A DNA stretch of 64,000 bases, taken from assembly GCA_035526335.1 (NCBI GenBank), contig DATLCN010000007.1, positions 42,074 through 106,073 on the forward strand, in the 5' to 3' direction. Both the position numbers and the translations under genes were made by a program. The notes below the pieces were generated by a model. That model was not told the origin of the DNA. It saw only the letters and a list, made by a program, of their open reading frames with translations, and did not search any database. Source of the stretch: GCA-2861595 sp035526335 (GTDB lineage: Bacteria > Actinomycetota > Acidimicrobiia > Acidimicrobiales > GCA-2861595). Shown piece after piece: positions 46,115 to 54,234 of this stretch (within the stretch, counting starts at the first letter, position 1; the number at the start of each line of letters is the position of its first letter).

Positions 46115-47548
46115 ATGCCGAAGCTGCGCACCGTCCACCGATGCACCGACTGCGGCAGCGCCTTTCCGCAGTGGGCCGGCCGTTGCGGTGCCTGTGGCGA
46201 GTGGAACAGCCTGGTGGAGGATGTCGGGGAAGCGAGTCCCGCCGCCGCCGGCGCCCACGACCACACGGGCTGGACCACCCGTTCGGGCGACCATGCAGTG
46301 CCCATCGCCGAGGTCGACACGGGCTCGTGCGCCAACCGCCTCACCGGCATCGACGAGCTCGACCGGGTGCTCGGCGGCGGGCTGGTCGCCGGGTCGGTCA
46401 CCCTGCTGGGCGGGGAGCCCGGCATCGGAAAGTCCACCCTGTTGCTGCAGGCGCTGGCATCGCTGGCGGCGCGGGGTGAGCGGTGCCTCCTGGTCTCGGC
46501 CGAGGAGTCCAAGCAGCAGGTTCGGCTGCGGGCGTCCAGGTTGGGAGCGCTGCCGGCGAACCTGTGGCTGCTCTCGGAGACGGCCATGCCCAACCTGCTC
46601 GCCGCCGTCGACGAAGTCAGGCCCGACGTGCTGGTGCTCGACTCCATCCAGAGCGTCTTCGAACCGGAGGTCGGGTCGTCGCCCGGCTCGGTGGCCCAGG
46701 TGAGGGAGTGTGCGCAGCGGCTGGTGGGGGTGGCCAAGGAACGGGCTCTCGCCACCGTGCTGGTGGGCCACGTGACCAAGGACGGGGCGCTGGCTGGGCC
46801 TCGCGTCCTCGAGCACGTGGTGGACACGGTGCTCTCCTTCGAGGGCGAGCGTCACCATTCCCTGCGCCTCCTGCGGGCCGTGAAGCACCGCTTCGGGCCG
46901 ACGGGCGAGCTCGGGCTGTTCGAGATGGGCGAGGACGGGCTGGCCGGTGTGCCCGACGCCGCCGGCCTGTTCCTCGGAGACCGCCGCGAGGGAGTCCCCG
47001 GCTCGGTGGTCGTGCCTGCCATGGAGGGTCAGCGTCCCCTGCTAGTTGAGCTCCAGGCCCTGGTGGCACCCTCCAATCTCCCCATGCCCCGCCGCTCCGC
47101 ACAGGGCCTCGAATCCGGTCGCCTCGCCCTCCTCCTGGCCGTGCTCCACCGCCGGGCGCACGTCTCGACCGAGAAATCCGACGTCTACGCGTCGGCCGTC
47201 GGTGGCGTCCGCGTCACCGAGCCCGCTGCCGATCTGGCCCTGGGCCTGGCACTGGCCTCGGCGGTCGCCGACCGCCCGGTCCCGGCCGACGTGGTGGCCT
47301 GCGGGGAGGTCGGCCTGGCCGGAGAGGTCCGCCAGGTCGCCCAGATGGGGCGGCGCCTGGCCGAGGCCGCCCGTCTCGGCTTCCGCCGGGCGGTGGTCCC
47401 CGCATCGGGCGCCGGCTTTGGCGCCGGCCAAGCAGCCGGTGCCGTGGCCCGCACGGCCACCACCGCCGCCCTCCAGGGCATGGAGGTGGTCCCGGTGGCC
47501 ACCCTCGGCGACGCAATCAGACATTTCGGCCTCCACCCGCCGAAGTAG
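46115..47548 (+). CDS. radA: DNA repair protein RadA (Sms)
   Basis: A 477-residue RecA-like helicase that drives branch migration during recombination. The N-terminal zinc ribbon is C10-C13-C24-C27. Walker A is GGEPGIGKST in the middle, and Walker B VLVLDSIQSVF follows. The RadA-specific motif, usually KNRFG, reads KHRFG here (in AVKHRFGPTGELGLFEM). The C-terminal Lon-like domain (DVYASAVGGVRVTEPAADLALGLALAS) is intact. It is followed by disA nine bases later, and the radA TAG stop overlaps the disA -10 box. Confidence 0.96.
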   Translation: MPKLRTVHRCTDCGSAFPQWAGRCGACGEWNSLVEDVGEASPAAAGAHDHTGWTTRSGDHAVPIAEVDTGSCANRLTGIDELDRVLGGGLVAGSVTLLGGEPGIGKSTLLLQALASLAARGERCLLVSAEESKQQVRLRASRLGALPANLWLLSETAMPNLLAAVDEVRPDVLVLDSIQSVFEPEVGSSPGSVAQVRECAQRLVGVAKERALATVLVGHVTKDGALAGPRVLEHVVDTVLSFEGERHHSLRLLRAVKHRFGPTGELGLFEMGEDGLAGVPDAAGLFLGDRREGVPGSVVVPAMEGQRPLLVELQALVAPSNLPMPRRSAQGLESGRLALLLAVLHRRAHVSTEKSDVYASAVGGVRVTEPAADLALGLALASAVADRPVPADVVACGEVGLAGEVRQVAQMGRRLAEAARLGFRRAVVPASGAGFGAGQAAGAVARTATTAALQGMEVVPVATLGDAIRHFGLHPPK

Positions 47549-47551
47549 GCT
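47546..47551 (+). promoter_or_regulatory. -10 element for disA, overlapping the radA stop codon
   Basis: TAGGCT, its first three bases being the radA stop, lies 6 bases before GTG 47558. Confidence 0.5.
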
Positions 47552-47557
47552 GCGGTC

Positions 47558-48631
47558 GTGCTCGTCCGTCGTAGCGCGGCCATGATCGGGGCGCTCGGGG
47601 CGGTGGCGCCGGGAACGCCACTTCGCGAGGGCCTCGATCGGATACTCCAGGCCAACATGGGAGCACTCATCGTGGTGGGCGATGGTCCCGACGTGCTGGC
47701 CATCTGCTCCGGGGGCTTCCTGCTCGACGCCGAGTTCAGCCCGCAGCGCCTCTCTGAGCTGGCCAAGATGGACGGCGCCATCATCCTGGCCGCCGACGCC
47801 AGCCGCATAGCCCGCGCCAACGTGCACCTGGTGCCCAATCCGAACGTGCCCACCTCCGAGACCGGTACCCGGCACCGCACCGCCGAGCGGGTGGCCCGCT
47901 CCGTGGACGTGCCCGTGATCTCGGTGTCGGAGGACCTGTCGATCATCGCCGTCTACCGCAACGAGTTGAAACACCCGCTCGAGCCGGTGCCCCGCCTCAT
48001 CAACCGGGCCAACCAGGCCCTGCAGACGCTGGAGCGGTACAAGAACCGCCTGGACACGGTGAGCAGTGCGCTGTCGGCGCTGGAGGTGGAGGACCTGGTC
48101 ACCCTGCGGGACGTGGTCACGGTCCTGCAGCGGGCCGACATGGTCCGGCGGATCGCCGAGGAGATCGAGGGCTACATCGTCGAGCTGGGTTTCGACGGCC
48201 GCCTCGTCCGCCTGCAGTTGGAGGAGCTGATGGGTGGCGTGGACGACGACCGCCGCCTGGTGATCAAGGACTACTTCCAGGACGAGCCGGCCTGGGGTCT
48301 GGACAAGGCCATGGACGCCCTGTCCGGATTGAGTACGGACTCCCTCCTCGACCTGAAGGAGGTCGTCGGCGTCCTCCACCTGGCATCCGACAGCGGCGAG
48401 CTGGAGGCCAGCGTGCAACCGCGGGGTTACCGTCTGCTGGGCCGCATCCCGCGACTGCCGGAGGCGGTGATCGACAGGATCGTGGCGCGTTACTCGACGC
48501 TGCAGAAGATCCTCCGCGCCGGCGCCGAGGACCTGGAGGACATCGAGGGCGTCGGCCGGGTGCGGGCGCGGGCCATCAAGGAGGGCCTGTCTCGCCTGGC
48601 CGAGACGTCCATCCTCGAGCGCTACAGCTGA
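47558..48631 (+). CDS. disA: DNA integrity scanning protein DisA (diadenylate cyclase)
   Basis: A 357-residue octameric enzyme that makes cyclic di-AMP and stops at branched DNA. The DAC domain has the catalytic DGA (AKMDGAIILAAD) and the RHR motif (SETGTRHRTAERVA). A central helical spine follows (residues about 150-270), and the C-terminal helix-hairpin-helix DNA-binding region is LRAGAEDLEDIEGVGRVRARAIKEGL. All catalytic residues look intact, so c-di-AMP signalling is expected. The gene order radA-disA is conserved widely. Confidence 0.96.
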   Translation: MLVRRSAAMIGALGAVAPGTPLREGLDRILQANMGALIVVGDGPDVLAICSGGFLLDAEFSPQRLSELAKMDGAIILAADASRIARANVHLVPNPNVPTSETGTRHRTAERVARSVDVPVISVSEDLSIIAVYRNELKHPLEPVPRLINRANQALQTLERYKNRLDTVSSALSALEVEDLVTLRDVVTVLQRADMVRRIAEEIEGYIVELGFDGRLVRLQLEELMGGVDDDRRLVIKDYFQDEPAWGLDKAMDALSGLSTDSLLDLKEVVGVLHLASDSGELEASVQPRGYRLLGRIPRLPEAVIDRIVARYSTLQKILRAGAEDLEDIEGVGRVRARAIKEGLSRLAETSILERYS

Positions 48632-48641
48632 GCAGCGGCCC

Positions 48642-49286
48642 GTGAGTCGTGTGACCCTGCCGTCGGGCACGCCGGCCGAGTTGGCCCGGCCCTCCGGCCG
48701 GCCCGTCCGTGGCCTCGTCATCGCTCCCGACATCATGGGGCTCCGCCCGCTCTACGAGGATCTGTGCGCCAAGCTGGCCTCCGAGCAGGGATGGGCGGTG
48801 GCAGCGTGCGAGCCGTTCCCCGGCCGGGAGCACCTCGCACTCGAGGAGCGGGAGATCGGTTCCAACGACGACGCCCGCGTCCTCGGCGACTTCGTTGCCG
48901 CGGCCGATCTCCTGGGGGTGGAGCCGGTCGGTGTTCTCGGCTTCTGCCAGGGCGGGATGTGGGCGTTCAAAGCGGCGGGAACCGGCCGCTTCGACCGCGC
49001 CGTGGCTTTCTACGGCATGATCCGGGTGCCCTGGGCCCGCCCCGGACATGTTCAGCCGCTGGAGTGGCTGCGTCGCCCGGAGGCCTGTCCGGTACTGGCT
49101 CTGGTCGCGGGACAGGACAAGCTCGTTCCCGTCGCCGACTCGCAGCTTCTCGTCGATCTCGACCATGTGGAGGTGGTGACCTACGCCGACGCCGAGCACG
49201 GGTTCGCCCATGACCCGGCCCGTCCCACCCACCGCGCCGACGACGCCGCCGAGGCCTGGAGGCGCGCCGTCGCCTTCCTCGCGTAG
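48642..49286 (+). CDS. Dienelactone hydrolase family alpha/beta hydrolase
   Basis: A 214-residue hydrolase. The nucleophile is Cys102 in GVLGFCQGGMWAF, the acid is Asp in LVAGQDKLVPV, and the base is His in YADAEHGFAHD, forming the Cys-Asp-His triad of dienelactone hydrolases. No substrate can be assigned. It starts at GTG 48642, ten bases after disA, and precedes carD, a location without functional link to either. It is possibly a recent insertion in the radA-disA-carD neighbourhood. Confidence 0.85.
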   Translation: MSRVTLPSGTPAELARPSGRPVRGLVIAPDIMGLRPLYEDLCAKLASEQGWAVAACEPFPGREHLALEEREIGSNDDARVLGDFVAAADLLGVEPVGVLGFCQGGMWAFKAAGTGRFDRAVAFYGMIRVPWARPGHVQPLEWLRRPEACPVLALVAGQDKLVPVADSQLLVDLDHVEVVTYADAEHGFAHDPARPTHRADDAAEAWRRAVAFLA

Positions 49287-49372
49287 TGGTGCTCCGGCTA
49301 CACGGTTTGTCCGCCTCGTGCGGACCCGGTACCCTGCGAAGCATCCCTTCGCATCTCATCCCCGGGAGAGGT

Positions 49373-49855
49373 ATGTCTGCATTTGACGTCGGTGACAAGG
49401 TCGTCTATCCCCATCACGGGGCGGCGGTGATCGAAAAGCGCGAGCAGAAGGAGGTCTTCGGGGAGACTCGGGAGTACCTCGTTCTGAAGCTGGCCTACGG
49501 CGACCTGACGCTGATGGTTCCCTGCGACAACACCGACGAGGTCGGTCTGCGGGAGGTGATCAACGACGAGGAGGTGGAGGAGGTGTTCGCCGTACTGCGC
49601 AAGAAGGAAGCGCGGATGCCCACCAACTGGTCGCGGCGTTACAAGAACCACGTCGAGAAGTTGAAGTCCGGCGACATCTACCAGGTCGCCGAAGTCGTGC
49701 GGAACCTGTCGATCCGCGACAAGGACAAGGGTCTCTCGGCGGGCGAGAAGCGTATGCTCACCCGGGCCCGCCAGATCCTGGTTTCGGAGCTCACCTTCGC
49801 CATCAACGTGTCGGAGGAAGAAGCCGAGCAGAAGCTCAACGACGCCCTGCCGTAA
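49373..49855 (+). CDS. carD: CarD-family RNA polymerase-binding transcription regulator
   Basis: A 160-residue global regulator that binds the beta subunit of RNA polymerase and stabilises open complexes, especially at rRNA promoters. The N-terminal Tudor-like domain starts AFDVGDKVVYPHHGAAVIEK. The C-terminal helical DNA-binding domain has SRRYKNHVEKLKSGDIYQVAEVVRNL and the later LSAGEKRMLTRARQILVSEL. ATG 49373 is chosen because of the GGGAGAGG ribosome binding site. Its place before ispD matches mycobacteria. Confidence 0.95.
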   Translation: MSAFDVGDKVVYPHHGAAVIEKREQKEVFGETREYLVLKLAYGDLTLMVPCDNTDEVGLREVINDEEVEEVFAVLRKKEARMPTNWSRRYKNHVEKLKSGDIYQVAEVVRNLSIRDKDKGLSAGEKRMLTRARQILVSELTFAINVSEEEAEQKLNDALP

Positions 49856-49907
49856 CCATCGGCGGGGCACTGAGGCCGCTCCCGTCGCCGGTCGATAGAG
49901 GAGCTGC

Positions 49908-50990
49908 ATGTTCGTAGAGATCGTCCGAGTCTTCATCGTCCTGCTGGCCACTGCCGGCGGGTTCGCCCTGGGGCGGGGGCCCGAGGGAGCGGAGGCGGGG
50001 AACGCGGCCGTGGTGGGTGCCACCCTCGGCGCCCTCGCCGGCTACGTGGTCGGCGGTTTCTTCGGGCGCTTGCTGAACCAGGCAAAGGACGTGGCCGAAC
50101 GCAGGATCGACGAGGTCCCCGCCCACCGCATCTTCGCCGGCGCCGTCGGCGCCATCCTCCTCGGTGTCCTCACCGCTGTGGTGTCGGTGCCGTTCGGCCT
50201 GTTGGTGCCCGCGCCCTACGGGTGGATCAGCGTGGGCGTGTTCACGTGGGCCGGCGCTTTCCAGGGCTTCCGGATCGGGGCCCGCAAGAGCGACCAGCTG
50301 CTGGCGATGGCCGGCCTGTCCTCCCGGCCCCTCGTGCGGGCGTCGCCGTACGGCTCGGAGGAGCAGGAGGCGGTACTCGTGGACACGAGCGCCATCATCG
50401 ACGGACGCCTCCTCGGCCTGGCCCGGGCCGGGTTTCTCAAAGGGGCGCTCCTCCTCCCTCGTTTCGTTCTCGACGAACTTCAGGGGATCGCCGACGCCCA
50501 GGACCCGAACCGCCGGCGCCGGGGCCGGCGGGCGCTCGAGATGCTCGAGGCCATGCAGCACCAGGCGGGCATCGAGGTCCACGTGCTCGACGACGAGGTT
50601 CCCGAGCACGACGACGTGGACGCCAAGCTGGTGGCCCTCGCCCGCCGGCTGAAGGCCCGCCTCCTCACGGTGGACGAGCCGTTGCAAAGGGTGGCCGAAC
50701 TGCAGGGCGTGCGCTGCCTCAGCCTTCGCCGGCTGGCCGACAACGTGCGGCCCGTCCACGTGCCCGGTGAGGTCGTCGTTCTCCCCATAAGCCGTGAAGG
50801 CCGCGAGCCGGGTCAGGGCGTCGGCTTCCTCGACGACGGCACCATGGTGGTCGTGGGTGACGCCGCCGGGATGGTGGGCCAGGAGGTGGAGGTACGCATC
50901 ACCAGCAACGTGCAGACCTCGATGGGCCGGATGCTGTTCGCCTCCATGGCGCCGCCGAGCACCGAGCCCGCCCCGGCCACGAACCAGTGA
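49908..50990 (+). CDS. PIN-TRAM domain protein (YacL-like), membrane-anchored
   Basis: A 360-residue protein with four membrane segments in the first 120 residues. A PIN-domain nuclease fold follows (VLVDTSAIIDGRLLGLA, with later VPEHDDVDAKLVALA and LLTVDEPLQRVAE supplying the acidic cluster). A C-terminal TRAM RNA-binding domain (VHVPGEVVVLPISREGREPGQGVGFLDDGTMVVV) completes the YacL architecture. It likely acts on RNA at the membrane; this is inferred from the fold. The ATG follows GAGGAG. ispD starts four bases after its stop. Confidence 0.93.
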   Translation: MFVEIVRVFIVLLATAGGFALGRGPEGAEAGNAAVVGATLGALAGYVVGGFFGRLLNQAKDVAERRIDEVPAHRIFAGAVGAILLGVLTAVVSVPFGLLVPAPYGWISVGVFTWAGAFQGFRIGARKSDQLLAMAGLSSRPLVRASPYGSEEQEAVLVDTSAIIDGRLLGLARAGFLKGALLLPRFVLDELQGIADAQDPNRRRRGRRALEMLEAMQHQAGIEVHVLDDEVPEHDDVDAKLVALARRLKARLLTVDEPLQRVAELQGVRCLSLRRLADNVRPVHVPGEVVVLPISREGREPGQGVGFLDDGTMVVVGDAAGMVGQEVEVRITSNVQTSMGRMLFASMAPPSTEPAPATNQ

Positions 50991-50994
50991 CCCT

Positions 50995-51633
50995 GTGAGC
51001 ACCTGGGCGGTCGTCGTGGCCGCCGGCAGCGGCGAGCGGTTCGGGCGGCCGAAGCAGTACGAGCATCTGGGCGGGCGCCGGGTCCTCGACTGGTCACTGG
51101 ACGCGGCCCGGGCCGCCTGCGATGGCGTCGTGGTGGTTGTGGGCCCGGCGTTCGCCCTCGAGCCCGAGGCCCGCGCCGATGTGGTCGTGGCCGGTGGCGC
51201 CACCCGCGCGGAGTCCGTCCGTCGCGGCCTGACCGCCGTGCCCCCCGACGCCACCGTCGTCGTCGTGCACGACGCCGCCCGGCCTCTGGCCGGCGCGGGC
51301 GCCTTCGCCGCCGTCCTGGACGCGGTTCGAGGGGGAGCCGACGGCGCCGTGTGTGCGGTGCCGGTATCCGACACCGTGAAGCGCGTCCAGGCCGGCCGGG
51401 TCGTCGAGACCGTCGAGCGGGCCGGCCTCTGGTCGATCCAGACACCGCAGGCCTTCGCCGCCGCCGTTCTGCGTTCGGCTCACGCCGGCGCGGCCGAGGC
51501 GACCGACGACGCCTCGCTGGTGGAGGTGGCGGGCGGCACGGTGGTGGTGGTCGAGGGTGACCCACGCAACATCAAGCTGACCGGGCCGGACGACCTGGTC
51601 GTGGCAGAGGCCCTCCTGGCTACGCTCCGCTGA
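50995..51633 (+). CDS. ispD: 2-C-methyl-D-erythritol 4-phosphate cytidylyltransferase
   Basis: A 212-residue enzyme of the MEP isoprenoid pathway, joining CTP to MEP. The nucleotide-binding N-terminus is WAVVVAAGSGERFGRPKQYEHLGGRRVLDW. VVVHDAARPLAG, PVSDTVKRV, IQTPQAFAAAVL and TDDASLVEVAGGTVVVVEGDPRNIKLT are conserved. GTG 50995 lies 4 bases after the PIN-TRAM stop. The stop TGA (51631-51633) directly abuts the ispF GTG start, so the two are coupled. Confidence 0.96.
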   Translation: MSTWAVVVAAGSGERFGRPKQYEHLGGRRVLDWSLDAARAACDGVVVVVGPAFALEPEARADVVVAGGATRAESVRRGLTAVPPDATVVVVHDAARPLAGAGAFAAVLDAVRGGADGAVCAVPVSDTVKRVQAGRVVETVERAGLWSIQTPQAFAAAVLRSAHAGAAEATDDASLVEVAGGTVVVVEGDPRNIKLTGPDDLVVAEALLATLR

Positions 51634-52137
51634 GTGAGGGGGTCACCGCGGGTCGGCCACGGCTTCGACGTGCATCCGTTCAGCGACGACCCCGAGCGCC
51701 CGCTGATCCTGGGCGGAGTGGCGTTCGACGAGGAGGGACGGGGATTGACCGGCCACAGCGACGCCGACGTCGTGGCCCATGCGGTGGCCGACGCGCTGCT
51801 GGGCGCTGCCGGACTGGGCGACCTCGGGAGCCATTTTCCCGACGAGGACCCGGCCTGGGCCGGCGCCGACAGCCTGGCACTTCTGGCTGAGGTCGTGAAG
51901 CGGGTGGGCGACGCCGGCTACCGGCCCGGCAACGCCGACTGCTCGGTCGTGCTCGACGCTCCTCGACTCGCGCCGCACCGACGGGACATGGAAGCCCGAT
52001 TGGGAGCCGCCGTAGGTTGCCCGGTAAGCGTCAAGGCCACCCGGCCGGAGGGTCTCGGCGCCCTCGGTCGCGGCGAGGGAATCGCCTGCTGGGCGGTCGC
52101 GCTGGTCCAGCCCTCCGACGACAGCCGGTCCGGATGA
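51634..52137 (+). CDS. ispF: 2-C-methyl-D-erythritol 2,4-cyclodiphosphate synthase
   Basis: A 167-residue zinc enzyme forming the cyclic diphosphate in the MEP pathway. The metal-binding D12 and H14 lie in GHGFDVHPFS, and the second site is in GHSDADVVAHAVADALLGAAGLGDLGSHFPD. The C-terminal KATRPEGLGALGRGEGIACW is close to the usual KATTTEGLG...EGIAA. The GTG start directly abuts the ispD stop, and an ATGA overlap couples it to rlmB. In many actinobacteria and firmicutes cysS would follow; here it is absent. Confidence 0.96.
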   Translation: MRGSPRVGHGFDVHPFSDDPERPLILGGVAFDEEGRGLTGHSDADVVAHAVADALLGAAGLGDLGSHFPDEDPAWAGADSLALLAEVVKRVGDAGYRPGNADCSVVLDAPRLAPHRRDMEARLGAAVGCPVSVKATRPEGLGALGRGEGIACWAVALVQPSDDSRSG

Positions 52138-52940
52138 GCCCGCCGCCACCCCGCCGGCGCCGGCCGGCGGCGGCCACCGCGGGGCTGGGCGGCGACCAGG
52201 TGGAGGGCCGCCGGGCGGTACGCGAGCTCCTGAGCGCCGGCCGGCGCCGGGTGCGTGACGTCTGGGTCGTCGATGCCGTGGCAGCGTCGGCCCCCATGGC
52301 CGAGATCGTCGAGCTGGCGGCCGAGCGTGGTGTGGCGGTCCGTGCGGTCGCCCGTGCCCGGTTGGAGGCCGTGGCGCGCACCGAGGCACCTCAGGGCGTG
52401 ATCGCCCACGCGGAGCCCCTGGTGGAGGCCGATCTCGACCAGCTCTGCCGCTCCGTTCCCGGGTGGCCGCCCCCGTTCCTGCTCGCCTTCGACGGCATCA
52501 CCGATCCCCACAATCTCGGCGCCCTGATCCGCACCGCGGCCTGCGCCGGCGCCACCGGCGCCATCCTCACCCACCACCGCTCGGCTCACGTCACGCCGAC
52601 GGTGGCCAAGGTGGCCGCTGGCGGCATCGAGCACCTGCCGCTGGCCCTGGTTGCGGGACTGCCGGCGGCGCTGGCACGCCTGCGAACGGCGGGAGTGTGG
52701 GTTGTCGGGCTCGATCCCGAAGGTTCCGACAGCGTGTTCGACCTCACCCTCGCCACCGAGCCGGTGGCGCTGGTGCTGGGAGCCGAGGGCGGTGGGCTGT
52801 CGCGTCTGGTCCAGCAGCGCTGCGACATGCTCGTGTCGATACCACGTGCCGGTGGACCGAACTCGCTCAACGTCTCGGCCGCGGGGGCGGTCGGCTGCTA
52901 CGAGGTGGTGCGTCGCCGCCAGGCGGGTCGGAAAAAATGA
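52134..52940 (+). CDS. rlmB: 23S rRNA 2'-O-methyltransferase RlmB (SPOUT/TrmH family)
   Basis: A 268-residue methyltransferase for G2251 (E. coli numbering) of 23S rRNA. A substrate-binding N-terminal domain (GDQVEGRRAVRELLSAG) is followed by the SPOUT core. Motif 1 is LAFDGITDPHNLGALIRTA, motif 2 VALVLGAEGGGLSRLV, and motif 3 NSLNVSAAGAVGCYEVVRR with the knot Asn and Ser. An Arg/Pro-rich N-terminal extension of about 17 residues precedes the domain. The start overlaps ispF by four bases. Confidence 0.95.
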   Translation: MSPPPPRRRRPAAATAGLGGDQVEGRRAVRELLSAGRRRVRDVWVVDAVAASAPMAEIVELAAERGVAVRAVARARLEAVARTEAPQGVIAHAEPLVEADLDQLCRSVPGWPPPFLLAFDGITDPHNLGALIRTAACAGATGAILTHHRSAHVTPTVAKVAAGGIEHLPLALVAGLPAALARLRTAGVWVVGLDPEGSDSVFDLTLATEPVALVLGAEGGGLSRLVQQRCDMLVSIPRAGGPNSLNVSAAGAVGCYEVVRRRQAGRKK

Positions 52941-53005
52941 CCGGATTGTCCGGAACAAGCCGGCGTTTCTGTCCCAAAAGTGTCGAAAACGTGACGAAAG
53001 ACACA

Positions 53006-53034
53006 TTGACAGCCGCGGCCGGTCTAGCTACAAC
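53006..53034 (+). promoter_or_regulatory. Consensus-like housekeeping promoter of the Spo0H-like sigma gene
   Basis: TTGACA at 53006-53011 and TACAAC at 53029-53034 are separated by exactly 17 bases. This gives a leadered transcript of about 70 bases before ATG 53110, which has CAGGAG as ribosome binding site. It is the clearest two-part promoter in the window. Confidence 0.7.
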
Positions 53035-53109
53035 TGACTAGACCCACCCACGGTCAGTAGTGCCCCACCGGGCGCCGTTGCCCCACTCGTCGCAGCCGCA
53101 GGAGCCCCC

Positions 53110-53769
53110 ATGGCGTTCGTCGTCCAGTGCGTCCCGTTGCAGGATCTTTCCGATGTCCAGCTCGTGGAGCGCTTCCACTCCGGCGATGAGGAGGCGGTCC
53201 GGGTCCTCGTGGTGCGGTACCGCCGGCTGGTGTGGGCGAAGGCCCGCGGCTACTTCCTCGTCGGCGCCGACTTCGACGATCTCGAGCAGGAAGGGATGAT
53301 CGGGCTGTTCAAGGCGGCTCGCGACTTCCAGGCTGATCGGCAGGTCTCGTTCCGCTCGTTCGCCGACGTGTGCATCAATCGCCAGATGATCACCGCCATC
53401 AAGACGGCGACCCGCCGCAAGCACCAACCCCTCAACTGGTACGAGCCGATCATCGGTCCGGCGGCGGAGGAGGAGGCGGAAAGGCGGGCCGAGGACATCC
53501 TCGCCGACGAGGCCGGCCTGGCCGACCCGGTGGACGCGGTGATCGCCGGCGAGCAGCTGGCGGGTATCCGGGCCAGGCTGGGGCAGGTGCTGTCAGGACT
53601 GGAGGTGGAGGTCCTGCGCCTTTACGTGGAGGGCCGCTCCTACGAGGAGATCAGCCGCCAGCTCAACCGCCACGTGAAGTCGGTGGACAATGCCCTCCAG
53701 CGCATCAAGCGAAAGTTCGGTGGGCAGCTGGACGAGCAGCGGCAGGTGCCGGCGCTCGCCGTCGCCTGA
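53110..53769 (+). CDS. sigH: Sigma-70 family factor of the Spo0H (SigH) type
   Basis: A 219-residue alternative sigma factor. Region 2 reads FDDLEQEGMIGLFKAARDF, INRQMITAIKTATRRKHQPLN is the 2.4-3 segment, and region 4 has LYVEGRSYEEISRQLNRHVK and SVDNALQRIKRKFGG. The segments are strikingly close to Bacillus stationary-phase sigma-H (Spo0H), including the ITAIKTATRRKH and RHVKSVDNALQRIKRK stretches. Its place just after rlmB also equals the Bacillus order (rlmB-yacP-sigH). The function in this non-sporulating-type background is unknown. It has its own consensus promoter. Confidence 0.92.
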   Translation: MAFVVQCVPLQDLSDVQLVERFHSGDEEAVRVLVVRYRRLVWAKARGYFLVGADFDDLEQEGMIGLFKAARDFQADRQVSFRSFADVCINRQMITAIKTATRRKHQPLNWYEPIIGPAAEEEAERRAEDILADEAGLADPVDAVIAGEQLAGIRARLGQVLSGLEVEVLRLYVEGRSYEEISRQLNRHVKSVDNALQRIKRKFGGQLDEQRQVPALAVA

Positions 53770-53777
53770 GCCCTGAG

Positions 53778-53783
53778 TACCTT
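53778..53783 (+). promoter_or_regulatory. -10 element of tRNA-Thr(TGT)
   Basis: TACCTT, 16 bases before the tRNA 5' end. Confidence 0.35.
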
Positions 53784-53799
53784 GGCCGGCGTCGAGCGC

Positions 53800-53872
53800 G
53801 CCGGGTTAGCTCAGTTGGTAGAGCACCTCTCTTGTAAAGAGGATGTCGTCGGTTCGATCCCGACACCCGGCT
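53800..53872 (+). tRNA. tRNA-Thr (anticodon TGT)
   Basis: A 73-nt cloverleaf. The acceptor stem is GCCGGGT/ACCCGGC, the D-arm contains TAGCTCAGTTGGTAGAGCA, the anticodon arm CCTCTCTTGTAAAGAGG has loop CTTGTAA (anticodon TGT, reading ACA), and the T-arm is GTCGGTTCGATCCCGAC. No CCA is encoded. It is the second Thr isoacceptor in the window. Confidence 0.95.
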
Positions 53873-53919
53873 CCGAGGAGATCCTTGATGTGAGGGTTTG
53901 CGGCTGGCAGGCTGCCCGT

Positions 53920-54183
53920 GTGGCACTCACTGACCGTGAACGGGCGATTCTCGATTTCGAGCGGTGCTGGTGGACCGAACCGGGGCCCAAGGAGGCCTCC
54001 ATCCGGACCCGCTTCGGCCTGTCGCCGACCCGGTACTACCAGTTGCTCAACGAGCTGCTCACCCATCCCGACGCCGCCGGGTACGACCCTCTCGTCGTTC
54101 GCCGGCTGCTACGGGTCCGGGACCTCCGCCGCCGCGCCCGCTATGAAGGTCGCTCAGCCGGTGGCGGGCCCCAGTCTCGATGA
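53920..54183 (+). CDS. DUF3263 family small protein
   Basis: An 87-residue actinobacterial helix-turn-helix-like protein of unknown function. The family core is ALTDRERAILDFERCWW, KEASIRTRFGLSPTRYYQLLN, and VRRLLRVRDLRRRAR. GTG 53920 gives the family start. An upstream GTG at 53890 is possible but would only add a tail read from the tRNA 3' flank. It lies just downstream of tRNA-Thr and upstream of the LytR_C gene, as in several actinobacteria. Confidence 0.85.
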   Translation: MALTDRERAILDFERCWWTEPGPKEASIRTRFGLSPTRYYQLLNELLTHPDAAGYDPLVVRRLLRVRDLRRRARYEGRSAGGGPQSR

Positions 54184-54234
54184 CGCCGGGAGGATCGGGA
54201 GGATGACCGCGCGCAACGGGGTGAACCGAGGTTG

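Noticed and set aside
53782..53872. Protein-like reading through tRNA-Thr giving LAQLVEHLSCKEDVVGSIPT
   Set aside because: This is the well-known translated-tRNA artefact. The sequence folds as tRNA-Thr(TGT).
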